Part shown: positions 1 to 5,739 of the stretch, piece by piece
Numbering within the stretch: the stretch's first letter is position 1
Layout: each line of letters opens with the position of its first letter
NCBI GenBank assembly: GCA_002509325.1
Contig: DADO01000191.1
Span: 1,189-10,666, forward strand
Length of the DNA: 9,478 nucleotides
Source: Methanosarcina sp. UBA402
Lineage (GTDB): Archaea > Halobacteriota > Methanosarcinia > Methanosarcinales > Methanosarcinaceae
Direction: 5' to 3'
Translations under genes and position numbers: made by a program
The notes under the pieces: model-generated
Told to the model about the DNA's origin: nothing
The model's database searches: none
The model's input: only the letters and a program-made list of their open reading frames with translations

Positions 1-10
1 GCAGAATCTG

Positions 11-508
11 TCAAATTAGGGTTACATACCCATACTCGGTCAGTAGGTAAGCATACCCTGTATTTGCTTTTACATGCTCAGGAGAGAACCCAAGTACTGT
101 TTTATATTCCTTCTCAGCATCTTCAGTTTTTCCGAGTTCTAAAAGAAGTTCGGCATACGCACACCTTACATCTCCGTTCTCTGGATTGTCTTTTAGAACC
201 TCCAGATAACTTGCCTCTGCTTCAGAACAAAGGCCCAGAACGTGTGCTGCAGTACCCAGTGCAAAACAGGCATCCTCACGGAGTTTTCCGGAAGCCTGCA
301 TGAGACAGGCTTTTGCAAAAACATATTCTTCCATGACCATTTTCTGCTGCTTGCAGGCATAGGAAAGGTCAAGCAAGGTGTTTGGGGAAAAGGATTTTTT
401 TTCCGCAAGTTGCAGGGCAAAATCAACTGCAAAGTCCAGTTTCTTCTGATCGGACCCTATTATTCCAATAACGTTATATACAAAATCACCAATTGCATCG
501 AAGTCCAT
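11..508 (-). CDS. TPR-repeat protein, probably truncated at its C-terminus
   Basis: A 165-residue helical protein with tetratricopeptide repeats, which normally act as protein-protein docking scaffolds in the cytoplasm; no specific partner can be named. Repeat-like helix pairs lie at about residues 42-75, 78-109 and 111-143 (typical spacing: AYAELLLELGKTEDAEKEY, then a P before the next helix). A fourth repeat starts near 145 (ANTGYAYLLTEYGY) and stops after VTLI, before its second helix, so the frame ends inside a repeat. Either the gene is broken here by a frameshift or nonsense change, or the end is naturally ragged. The ATG at 506-508 is supported by a GAGGTG ribosome-binding site 8 nt upstream. 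No signal peptide or membrane segment is seen. The TPR assignment is firm, the exact role unknown. Confidence 0.72.
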   Translation of the reverse strand: MDFDAIGDFVYNVIGIIGSDQKKLDFAVDFALQLAEKKSFSPNTLLDLSYACKQQKMVMEEYVFAKACLMQASGKLREDACFALGTAAHVLGLCSEAEASYLEVLKDNPENGDVRCAYAELLLELGKTEDAEKEYKTVLGFSPEHVKANTGYAYLLTEYGYVTLI

Positions 509-573
509 ATATCCGGCACCTCAGAAGGGTAAATTCCTTTTTTAGAGGATTAGTAAAACTATCTGTGTAACAT

Positions 574-590
574 CCGGAGTATATTTTACA
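574..590 (-). promoter_or_regulatory. Possible TATA box of the TPR gene
   Basis: On the minus strand this reads GTAAAATATACTCC, an archaeal TATA-like stretch. A start of transcription about 25 nt downstream would fall near 555, giving a leader of about 45 nt that contains the GAGGTG ribosome-binding site. It was judged by eye only. Confidence 0.3.
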
Positions 591-1194
591 TTTGATAGAA
601 TATATTAGTGCGTGAATAGTGCATGAAGTCTCTGGTATGATATTAATTCATTAACTCTACGTTAGATTACGAACATAATATTATAACTATCGTACAACAG
701 ACTATCGTATAAAACAGACTATCCATTTATAGTCTCAACGCAACTTGGTCGTGCATTACTAGCTAGTTGATATTTTGTCTTTGAGTATTTTTGCTTAGTT
801 GCATTGTTTTCTAAGCTTACCTGTGTACAGGAAATTGAATGTACATAAAGCAAAAAAAGAGAGCGAATCCAAATGTGTGAATACTCTGGTGAGTAACAAC
901 CGATTATTGGTGGATCACCGAATAATTCTAAAACGATAGTCTATAGACGATGATGTATAGAGATACTTAGAAGATGAAACCTTTAGAGAGTAGCACCTAC
1001 TAAGTTTGAAAGAAACATACGGCTATATTCTGGAAAAAGTAAAGAGATTTCTATACCTGATATTTCAGTATTGAATAAAGTAGAAACTTGCCATCAAAAA
1101 CCGGACTTGAAGGTAGTATATAAGCATTAAATATATTACAATGGAGATAAATTACTTTAAAAGTTTAAAAATGTTTATTTTATAAATTTAATTC
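591..1194. other. Gene-free AT-rich spacer
   Basis: No frame here looks coding on either strand. It contains a hairpin at 903-926: ATTATT+GGTG, loop GAT, then CACC, a bulged G, and AATAAT. Short copies of AGACTATC occur at 699-706 and 716-723, with an inverted copy near 935-942. None of this is strong enough to name an element. It may be the eroded remains of older genes or insertions. Confidence 0.5.
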
Positions 1195-1277
1195 TTAAAA
1201 ACTCTTATTTTATTAATTAAATCGCTTTAAGCTGTTTTTTAGTATAAGTATATTTATATTTAATCCAGCTAATTTTA
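1195..1277 (+). promoter_or_regulatory. Extended promoter, copy A, upstream of the 1507 secreted-protein gene
   Basis: An 83-nt stretch that matches, without gaps and at 71 of 83 positions, the minus strand at 4445-4363, upstream of the other small secreted-protein gene. It contains a strong archaeal TATA box (AAGTATATTTATATTTAA at 1246-1263) inside a 22-nt block identical in both copies (1244-1265). Conservation runs about 50 nt upstream of the TATA box (for example TCTTATTTTATTAATT and TTTAAGCT), suggesting regulator binding as well as TBP/TFB. Transcription would start near 1280, giving a leader of about 225 nt before the gene. Confidence 0.7.
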
Positions 1278-1285
1278 GAATTGTC

Positions 1286-1471
1286 AAGCCGCAGATAATC
1301 GGCAAGACAAATGGGAATAAGGCAGGTAATTTAAACAACCGGCACAATGCCGGGAAAAAACAACTTAAAGCTAAGAACAAGGCCGATGGTCTCAGGACAA
1401 ATCTGGAAGATTATCTGGAAGATTTATCGGTATTGATTAAGTTGATTAAGTATGAGATAAAGATCCAGTAG
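1286..1471 (+). pseudogene. Open frame without a start codon, possible gene relic
   Basis: A 61-codon open frame ends in two consecutive stops (TAG TAG, 1469-1474) and lies between promoter copy A and the 1507 gene. Its composition looks coding: a basic, Asn/Lys/Gly-rich first half, then an amphipathic stretch (NLEDYLEDLSVLIKLIKYEI). No ATG, GTG or TTG and no ribosome-binding site is found at its beginning; the only candidate is an ATT at 1280. It may be the mature part of an older secreted protein that lost its signal peptide, or chance openness inside a long leader. It contains a perfect hairpin (CCGGCA-CAA-TGCCGG, 1339-1353) and a 12-bp tandem duplication (1401-1412, 1413-1424). Low certainty. 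Confidence 0.25.
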
Positions 1472-1506
1472 TAGATAGAGTTTAAATAAATTATTGGAGT
1501 GGGTAA

Positions 1507-1902
1507 GTGTTGAATACGAAAAAGATAATTGGAATTTTCCTGGCAGTCTGTTTTGTACTGTCAGTGACAGTTGCGTCCGTAAGCGCGGCGCCGGCTCCTT
1601 ATAAGAAAGATGACGGCAAGAAGAGATTTGAAGACAAGAAAAGATTTGACAACGACAGGAGAAAATGGGAAGGCGAAAAGAAAAGATTTGGCAACGACAG
1701 GAGAAAATGGGAAGGCGAAAAGAAAAGATTTGACAACGACAGGAGAAAATGGGAAGGCGAAAAGAAAAGATGGAACCTTAAGAAACATGACAATGGGTAC
1801 AAGAAATGGCACATGTCTTATATGAAATGGTTCAGTATATATATGAAATGGCTCTGTGGATATAACAAATTCTTCGGCTATTATAACAAATGCTTCTGGT
1901 GA
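1507..1902 (+). CDS. Small secreted protein with three basic 14-residue repeats
   Basis: Predicted 131-residue exported protein of unknown function. Residues 1-28 form a clear Sec signal peptide (KK, then a hydrophobic core, then ASVSAA before PAP). The mature part starts with charged sequence and three near-identical repeats, KKRFDNDRRKWEGE, at residues 44-57, 58-71 and 72-85, with a fourth beginning KKRW. The C-terminal 35 residues are rich in Tyr, Trp, Phe and Lys (YMKW twice) and carry two cysteines (117, 129) that could pair outside the cell. Start: GTG at 1507, 7 nt after GGAG (1496-1499); the next codon, TTG, is a less likely alternative. A T-rich terminator follows near 2001. Its signal peptide and promoter resemble those of the gene at 3869-4204. 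It could be a cell-surface or polyanion-binding peptide, but that is a guess. Confidence 0.8.
   Translation: MLNTKKIIGIFLAVCFVLSVTVASVSAAPAPYKKDDGKKRFEDKKRFDNDRRKWEGEKKRFGNDRRKWEGEKKRFDNDRRKWEGEKKRWNLKKHDNGYKKWHMSYMKWFSIYMKWLCGYNKFFGYYNKCFW
1636..1773 (+). repeat. 42-bp in-frame tandem repeat, three copies plus a partial one
   Basis: Units are 1636-1677, 1678-1719 and 1720-1761, then a partial unit 1762-1773. Copies 1 and 3 are identical and copy 2 differs by one base (Asp to Gly). Such low divergence suggests recent expansion by slippage or unequal recombination inside the secreted-protein gene, so copy number may vary between strains. Confidence 0.9.
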
Positions 1903-1956
1903 AAAATGGCTATAAGATAAGCCAATGATTATGTTGTCGTCACTCAGAAAACGGGG

Positions 1957-2014
1957 AGGGGCAAAATACTGCCCTTGATAGATAGTGAACCTCTCTCCAG
2001 TTTTTCTTTTTTTC
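1957..2014 (+). terminator. Probable terminator of the 1507 gene
   Basis: A hairpin at 1957-1976 (AGGGGCA, 6-nt loop, TGCCCTT with one G-U pair) is followed by a T-rich run at 2001-2014 (TTTTTCTTTTTTTC). Archaeal intrinsic termination relies mainly on such T-runs, so the second part is the likely stop signal. The gene converging from the right ends at 2117. Confidence 0.5.
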
Positions 2015-2047
2015 AGTTCAGTTCCGCTATTTCTGTCCACTATATTG

Positions 2048-2097
2048 TCATATATTAGCTGCTATCCTTAAGTCATATGTTAGCTACTATTCTTGAG
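2048..2097. repeat. 25-bp imperfect tandem duplication between convergent genes
   Basis: Two adjacent 25-nt units, 2048-2072 and 2073-2097, are identical at 21 positions (shared core TCATAT-TTAGCT-CTAT). They lie just beyond the 3' end of the regulator gene. No function is evident. Confidence 0.75.
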
Positions 2098-2116
2098 CCT
2101 ATGAGTTTCAGCTCCC

Positions 2117-3037
2117 TTATTTTTGTTCCTTATCTGTTAAAATCACAATATTCTCACGCCCGCGCTTGAGTTTCTTAATCAGTCCTCTCTTTTCCAGTTC
2201 AGAAAGCAGGAGGCTGACCTTTACTTCGGAATACTCCAACCTGCTGCGCAGATCTTTTTGCGTAATCCTGCCCCCGTGACCCCGAATTATATCCAGAACC
2301 TCGCGCAGGTCCATGGAAAGAGGAGGATTTTTTAGAGCAGCAGTTTCAATTCCCGAATTATCCGCAGGTTCTACTGGTTCTGTTATGGAGATTGCTTCTT
2401 CAATGCTTCCAAACTCCGGCCCCACTCCAGAACCAGTGCCTTTACCGAGGACTTTTGGCAAAAGTCCAGATGTATTGAATTTTCCTTCCTGAGCCCTGTT
2501 TTGTTTTGTCTTTTTGTAATTTCTGGAAAGCTTATAGCCTCCGCCTAGTAGAAGGAAAATCATAAAGGCTATTCCTAGATAACTTAAAGTAGAAGAGCCA
2601 GGCCTGGTTTCATCAGCAGGGTTCACACTATTGACATTATTTATTTTATCTTTGATTATCCCACTTGTCTGATTTTCGGAGACGGGATAAAGCAGGAGAT
2701 CGAAGACATAGTTTCCTTCTTCTTCAATTTTTAAAGTTGATTGTTTTGAATAGATTAAGGTGTTGTTCTGGTAATACCTAGCTGTAATAACATAGTCTCC
2801 GGGTCCCAGTTCAAAGGAATACGTGCCGTCTTTTGCTACTATTGATTGAGGAGGATTGGAATTGATATAAATCACAGTATCATTCAGGGGTTCAAAAGTA
2901 TCTGATGCATATGTTGCCCCATGGATTGTTGCAGTGATGTTGCTTTGTGCTAAGAAAGGTACCCCTAAAACAAGTAAAACAGGTACTCCTAAAGTGAGTA
3001 AAGCAGCAGTGCAAAGAATGTAGAATCTCAGATTCAT
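2117..3037 (-). CDS. Membrane-anchored winged-helix transcriptional regulator with an extracellular beta domain
   Basis: A 306-residue protein with archaeal one-component membrane regulator architecture. Residues 1-32 are a signal peptide or first membrane segment. About 34-118 is an extracellular carboxypeptidase-regulatory/Ig-like beta domain (IVAKDGTYSFELGPGDYVITARYY). Residues 152-168 are a transmembrane helix followed by a basic cytoplasmic stretch (KLSRNYKKTKQNR). A linker of about 70 residues leads to a winged-helix DNA-binding domain at about 243-300 (REVLDIIRGHGGRITQKDL, recognition helix near EVKVSLLLSELEKRG, wing KLKRGRENIVIL). Such proteins are thought to sense an outside cue and bind DNA from the membrane; the ligand and targets here are unknown. 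The ATG at 3035-3037 was chosen because the signal peptide begins there; an upstream TTG at 3103 would add 22 unlikely residues. The neighbouring secreted-protein genes are possible targets by inference only. Confidence 0.8.
   Translation of the reverse strand: MNLRFYILCTAALLTLGVPVLLVLGVPFLAQSNITATIHGATYASDTFEPLNDTVIYINSNPPQSIVAKDGTYSFELGPGDYVITARYYQNNTLIYSKQSTLKIEEEGNYVFDLLLYPVSENQTSGIIKDKINNVNSVNPADETRPGSSTLSYLGIAFMIFLLLGGGYKLSRNYKKTKQNRAQEGKFNTSGLLPKVLGKGTGSGVGPEFGSIEEAISITEPVEPADNSGIETAALKNPPLSMDLREVLDIIRGHGGRITQKDLRSRLEYSEVKVSLLLSELEKRGLIKKLKRGRENIVILTDKEQK
2958..3005 (-). repeat. 24-bp in-frame duplication inside the signal peptide of the regulator
   Basis: Units 2958-2981 and 2982-3005 match at 19 of 24 positions and encode the two halves of LTLGVPVLLVLGVPFL. 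The duplication lengthens the hydrophobic core, which may make this segment a signal anchor instead of a cleaved signal. Confidence 0.75.
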
Positions 3038-3103
3038 CTCTACCAGAAACCCAATATTATAATTGAGGTTATGAGGATCAACAGCTAAAAAATCTGAGCA
3101 CAA

Positions 3104-3868
3104 AATCTTTCTACATTTTTCAGAACATAGAATATATGTTCGTATTTTTAGATTTTTTCAATGACACGCCCCATGCCCCAATATGGATTTTGCTATAATA
3201 AGCAGGTTTCAAAATTACTCCTGAAAATGTTAAATATATAATTTTGAAGCAGGCTCAATGAGCACTTTCATTATATTTATAGACTTTACGGTAGCTGATT
3301 ACAGTTAAGTAGGTATAAATTATAAATAAATATATCGTTTATTTTTTATTTAGAATCAAATAAAACGATAAAATAGATGAAATAGCTATATAAGTATGTC
3401 TTATACATTTAATAACAAGAATATCCCAATTATGCAGAAATTTCTTTTTTATTAAAGCTAATGGAATACCTATGAAGATGTATGACTAAGGCCATCCCTC
3501 TATCATAATTATTTATAGACATATCATAAACCAAGAAGACAGTGCCCTCGTATTGGTAATTCTAAAAATCATAAACAAAAGCTCATACAATATCATTAAA
3601 AAATAACTGAAGCAGGAGCTTAAAAATTAACTAAAACAGGGACTTTTATACAATGTCCTCTACTCAATTAGTTTTGGTGTTATATTAGGGGTTAAGACAT
3701 GGTTAAGACATTTTTTCTGGTTTCAAGGCTTTTGGCTTTGTAGAAAATCGATCTTAGTCAGTTTCAGTAGGCTCTGAAATGAATAAATAAAGGTAAATCA
3801 GGTGATTCAGTCCAAATAAATGGAAATTCTTCACTTAAGAGGATTTTTACAGAGCCAGGCTTTATTCC
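3104..3868. other. Gene-free AT-rich spacer with short repeats
   Basis: No convincing coding frame is seen. It contains a near-palindrome at 3126-3140 (ACATA-GAATA-TATGT) that on the minus strand may supply a TATA box for the regulator gene, with a leader of about 70 nt. It also holds an inverted repeat ATCGTTT (3334-3340) / AAACGAT (3363-3369), an imperfect 24-bp-period repeat at 3605-3645 (AACTGAAGCAGGAGCTT and AACTAAAACAGGGACTT), and an exact 11-bp tandem pair GGTTAAGACAT at 3690-3700 and 3701-3711 followed by a T-run. Confidence 0.5.
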
Positions 3869-4204
3869 TTATTTTAAGCACTCATATCTAATTACATTAT
3901 ATCCGTCAATGTATCCTTTTCGGTGACCTTTAATAAAGTTGTCTTTGTAGTATTTGGTCCATCTGTAATCATTTGGAGGCAATGGAATTTTCGAGAGGAT
4001 TTCTCTTATGCCATATTTAATGCAATCTTTCTGGCCCTGTGTTCTGCCATCTTTGTAACCTTTTCTGTAGCCATCGTTGTAGCCATCTTTATTCTTAGTA
4101 CTACCAGCTGCACTTACGGATGCAGCTGATACTGACAGTAGAAAACAAAGTACCAGCAAAATAGCAAGAGTTTTTCTTATTCTATCAAATTTATTACATA
4201 TCAT
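3869..4204 (-). CDS. Small secreted protein with GY-rich repeats
   Basis: Predicted 111-residue exported protein of unknown function. Basic residues precede a hydrophobic core and a signal-peptidase site after ASVSAA (about residue 33). The mature part has a Gly-Tyr repeat run (GYNDGYRKGYKDGRTQGQKD, 41-60), a Pro-rich middle (KIPLPPND) and a second short copy (HRKGYIDGY, 94-102). Two cysteines (61 and 109) could form a disulfide. The ATG at 4202-4204 has GAGG 9-10 nt upstream. The signal-peptide DNA at 4162-4106 matches that of the 1507 gene at 45 of 57 positions, and both share an 83-nt promoter, but the mature parts are not alignable. Similar Gly-Tyr repeats occur in many unrelated extracellular proteins, so they do not identify a function. 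No clear terminator follows. Confidence 0.78.
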   Translation of the reverse strand: MICNKFDRIRKTLAILLVLCFLLSVSAASVSAAGSTKNKDGYNDGYRKGYKDGRTQGQKDCIKYGIREILSKIPLPPNDYRWTKYYKDNFIKGHRKGYIDGYNVIRYECLK

Positions 4205-4270
4205 AAATTAAACCCTCACTTGTTTAATTCCTTATTTGCTAATTAAATGAAAAGAAATATATTCTATGAA

Positions 4271-4290
4271 AAAATCCTGTAAAATCCTGT
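4271..4290. repeat. Exact 10-bp tandem repeat in the 5' leader of the 3869 gene
   Basis: AAAATCCTGT occurs twice in a row (4271-4280, 4281-4290) inside the predicted leader. The same leader has a 6-bp hairpin at 4341-4358 (ATCTAT/ATAGAT on the minus strand). The role, if any, is unknown. Confidence 0.6.
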
Positions 4291-4362
4291 ACTGAGATAC
4301 TGTAGTCCTTATTGGAAGAAATTCCTTAACTGTTTTGCCAGCTATCTATTAGTTGATAGATT

Positions 4363-4445
4363 TAATATTAGGCAGATTAAATATAAATATACTTATTCTA
4401 GAAAATAGCTTAAAACAGTTAAATTAATAAAATAAGAATTTTTAA
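4363..4445 (-). promoter_or_regulatory. Extended promoter, copy B, upstream of the 3869 secreted-protein gene
   Basis: The minus-strand counterpart of the element at 1195-1277 (71 of 83 identical, no gaps), in the same orientation relative to its gene. The TATA box lies in the invariant 22-nt block at 4396-4375. The predicted transcription start is near 4355, leaving a leader of about 150 nt that is unrelated to the leader of the other gene. Conservation upstream of the TATA box implies a shared trans-acting factor. Confidence 0.7.
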
Positions 4446-4526
4446 AATTTTAATTTGGAATTAAACCATAAATAACCCGTTAAATATCTATTAAACTCTT
4501 TAATGAGCAAAATGTGAATAAATATT

Positions 4527-4579
4527 GGGTATAAATGGGGTTTGGGCATCCAGTATTGGGGAGTTGGGGGTATGGGGGG
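4527..4579 (+). other. Cluster of six G-runs, possible G-quadruplex
   Basis: G-runs of 3, 4, 3, 4, 5 and 6 bases start at 4527, 4537, 4544, 4558, 4566 and 4574. The last three are separated by only 4 and 3 bases; a fourth tract for a quadruplex needs the 11-nt loop after 4546. In otherwise AT-rich DNA this is conspicuous. On the opposite strand it becomes a C-rich loop of the candidate RNA at 4543-4630. Confidence 0.5.
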
Positions 4580-4630
4580 AGTTATTAAAAAGAGTTAAAA
4601 GGTCTCTTATGACCTTCCCAGATGCCCAGT
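4543..4630 (-). ncRNA. Candidate structured small RNA
   Basis: On the minus strand a strong TATA box lies at 4657-4648 (TTTATATATT), predicting transcription from about 4626-4630. The region that follows could fold as a closing stem TGGGCATC (4628-4621) with GATGCCCA (4550-4543), an inner hairpin AAGGTC-loop-GACCTT (4616-4599), a T-rich single-stranded part and a C-rich tract. ATACTGG also appears next to both arms of the closing stem. It resembles no RNA family known to me. It might instead be an upstream leader of the 3869 gene, or chance pairing. Confidence 0.3.
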
Positions 4631-4647
4631 ATCCTAGAGTACTTCAT

Positions 4648-4657
4648 AATATATAAA
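4648..4657 (-). promoter_or_regulatory. TATA box of the candidate small RNA
   Basis: The minus strand reads TTTATATATT, close to the archaeal TATA consensus, preceded by AAG. No protein gene starts within 400 nt downstream, so it would drive a non-coding transcript or a very long leader. Confidence 0.4.
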
Positions 4658-4715
4658 CTTAAAGATTTTATCATATGTTTGCGAAAAATCGTGAAACCAT
4701 TTCAAAAATAAAAAA

Positions 4716-4825
4716 ATGCGGATAGACCCTGAGTTCGAGGTAGAAACTTTCACTATAAACTCAATCCATGACAAACGTTACGATACTATCTCCAGATTTA
4801 TGGACTTATTCAAACTTATAATAAT
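4716..4825 (+). pseudogene. Unidentified short coding-like stretch, possible gene remnant
   Basis: An ATG at 4716 opens a frame whose first 36 or so residues look protein-like (MRIDPEFEVETFTINSIHDK, then RYDTISRFMDLFKL). The frame then runs into AT-rich tandem repeats and loses that character. No ribosome-binding site precedes the ATG (only A-runs). I do not recognise the family. It is probably the interrupted end of an old gene. Confidence 0.2.
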
Positions 4826-4956
4826 TTGGCTTACAGAATATATTTTGACTTGTAGTTTATATGTAGATTTTTTTGTAGATTTATACTTTGACTTACAGAT
4901 TATATTTTGATTTGTAAAATACTTTGACTTACAGATTATATTTTGATTTGTAGATT
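4826..4956. repeat. AT-rich tandem repeat, 36-bp period with an 18-bp substructure
   Basis: Two adjacent units, 4885-4920 and 4921-4956, share their first 32 bases exactly (begin ACTTTGACTTACAGATTATA). A degenerate unit precedes at 4826-4855 (TTGGCTTACAGAATATATTT). On the minus strand each unit splits into two related halves, TACAAATCAAAATATAATC and TGTAAGTCAAAGTAT, so the array is built on a motif of about 18 bp. It borders the transposase remnant and may be a slippage product or an iteron-like binding array. Confidence 0.75.
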
Positions 4957-4959
4957 ATT

Positions 4960-5139
4960 TTAGGATTTCTCATTCTTTGCCAGTTTATGTAGTTCCTGAA
5001 TCCTTGACTCCACAACATCCATTGCGTCTTCAAAAAGCCGCCTGTTGATTTCGATCCCGAAGTAGTTCTTGAGTTTTTCTTCAGGCGATATTGTCGAGCC
5101 TTATCCTGTCCCTTGTAATACTTCAGCATATCTCGCCAT
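4960..5139 (-). pseudogene. Unidentified C-terminal gene fragment fused to the transposase remnant
   Basis: Past the transposase homology, one minus-strand frame reads RYAEVLQGTG, a TAA stop at 5103-5101, then 45 well-composed codons (STISPEEKLKNYFGIEINRR, then LFEDAMDVVESRIQELHKLA and KNEKS) to a TAA at 4962-4960. It looks like the helical tail of a real protein, different from a transposase, carrying one internal stop. I cannot assign the family. The junction near 5132-5139 suggests that a deletion joined a transposase fragment to the 3' end of another gene. Another frame (ATG at 5127-5129) is longer but has a poor composition. Confidence 0.35.
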
Positions 5140-5584
5140 AAACGCTGACACTTGTAGTGTCAGCGTGTAAACAATGGACAGGAATAGGCAGACGAGCCAT
5201 AATGTGAAGAGCAATTTCCGTAAACAGTTTTGTAGGACCGTATTTTACGATTCTGTCAAGGGTCTCTCCTATAGCATATTGATTCAGGTCTTCTCTTGTT
5301 ACGCTGTCTCCAAAGAGCCTTTTAAGAGCCTTTCCTTAGAAACGTTTTTAAAAAAGTCAGAAAACAGGTACATACGTTGCTATGAAACCAAGACCATTGA
5401 TTACCATGGCAAGGATGCAGACTGAGTGAGGGATATTATGATCCCTTTCCTTAGGGAGTTTCTCATCGATCAGTTTGTCAACTTCAAGTTCTCTGAAAAC
5501 TCCAGCAATAAGTCCAAGGTGACCTAAGGATCTTGTGCGTTTTAAGGAGGATTCAACTCTTCCACTACTGTTTTTCTCGGGCAT
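5132..5584 (-). pseudogene. IS1634-type (DUF4277) transposase, N-terminal fragment with two frameshifts
   Basis: The first frame (5584 to about 5370) encodes LGHLGLIAGVFRELEVDKLI...NGLGF, the N-terminal domain typical of IS1634-family (IS4-like, DDE) transposases. A shift near 5370 restores YLFSDFFKNVSKERLL; a second near 5325 restores RLFGDSVTREDLNQYAIGET and TEIALHIMARLPIPVHCLHA, ending at DTTSVSVYGE, which holds the first catalytic Asp. Homology then stops: the rest of the catalytic domain, with the other two acidic residues, is missing. Full proteins of this family have roughly 450-550 residues, so only about a third remains. The element is inactive. No terminal inverted repeats or target duplication were recognised. 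The ATG at 5582-5584 is probably the original start. Confidence 0.78.
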
Positions 5585-5687
5585 GGAAAGACCAACAGAG
5601 AAATAATAAAATTAATGATATTAAAATATATGTTTACCTGCCAAAAGCAGGATATATAGTCAGATATTATAAATATGGAGATTCCCG

Positions 5688-5707
5688 ATTATCACAAGTA
5701 ATATATA
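5688..5707 (+). repeat. Upstream copy of a duplicated promoter-like segment
   Basis: ATTATCACAAGTAATATATA occurs here and again at 5826-5845, exactly 138 bp apart, with similarity continuing into ATAAATAT downstream of both copies. It contains a TATA-like AATATATA and could serve as a second, distal promoter of the 5896 gene, starting near 5732. Confidence 0.6.
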
Positions 5708-5739
5708 CAACTCATAAATATGACTATTAAACATCAAAC

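Noticed and set aside
699..942. Inverted copies of AGACTATCGT (699-708 and 933-942) as ends of a small mobile element
   Set aside because: A 10-base match in 1 kb of AT-rich DNA is expected by chance, flanks do not extend the match, and no target duplication is seen.
1537..1551. Cysteine in the signal peptides (LAVC, LVLC) as a lipoprotein lipobox
   Set aside because: The Cys lies in the middle of the hydrophobic core and is followed by more hydrophobic residues, with a clear ASVSAA cleavage site later.
1561..2040. 159-residue minus-strand frame over the repeat gene
   Set aside because: Antisense shadow of the KRF/KWEGE repeats; it has no start signal and its composition follows the opposite strand.
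3605..3711. Short repeats as a CRISPR array
   Set aside because: Units are 11-17 nt, imperfect or directly adjacent, with no spacers of regular length and no cas genes nearby.
5142..5166. Perfect 11-bp palindrome (ACGCTGACACT, loop TGT, AGTGTCAGCGT) as a terminator or operator
   Set aside because: It encodes the ADTTSVSV catalytic motif of the transposase remnant, so coding constraint explains it; no T-run follows.
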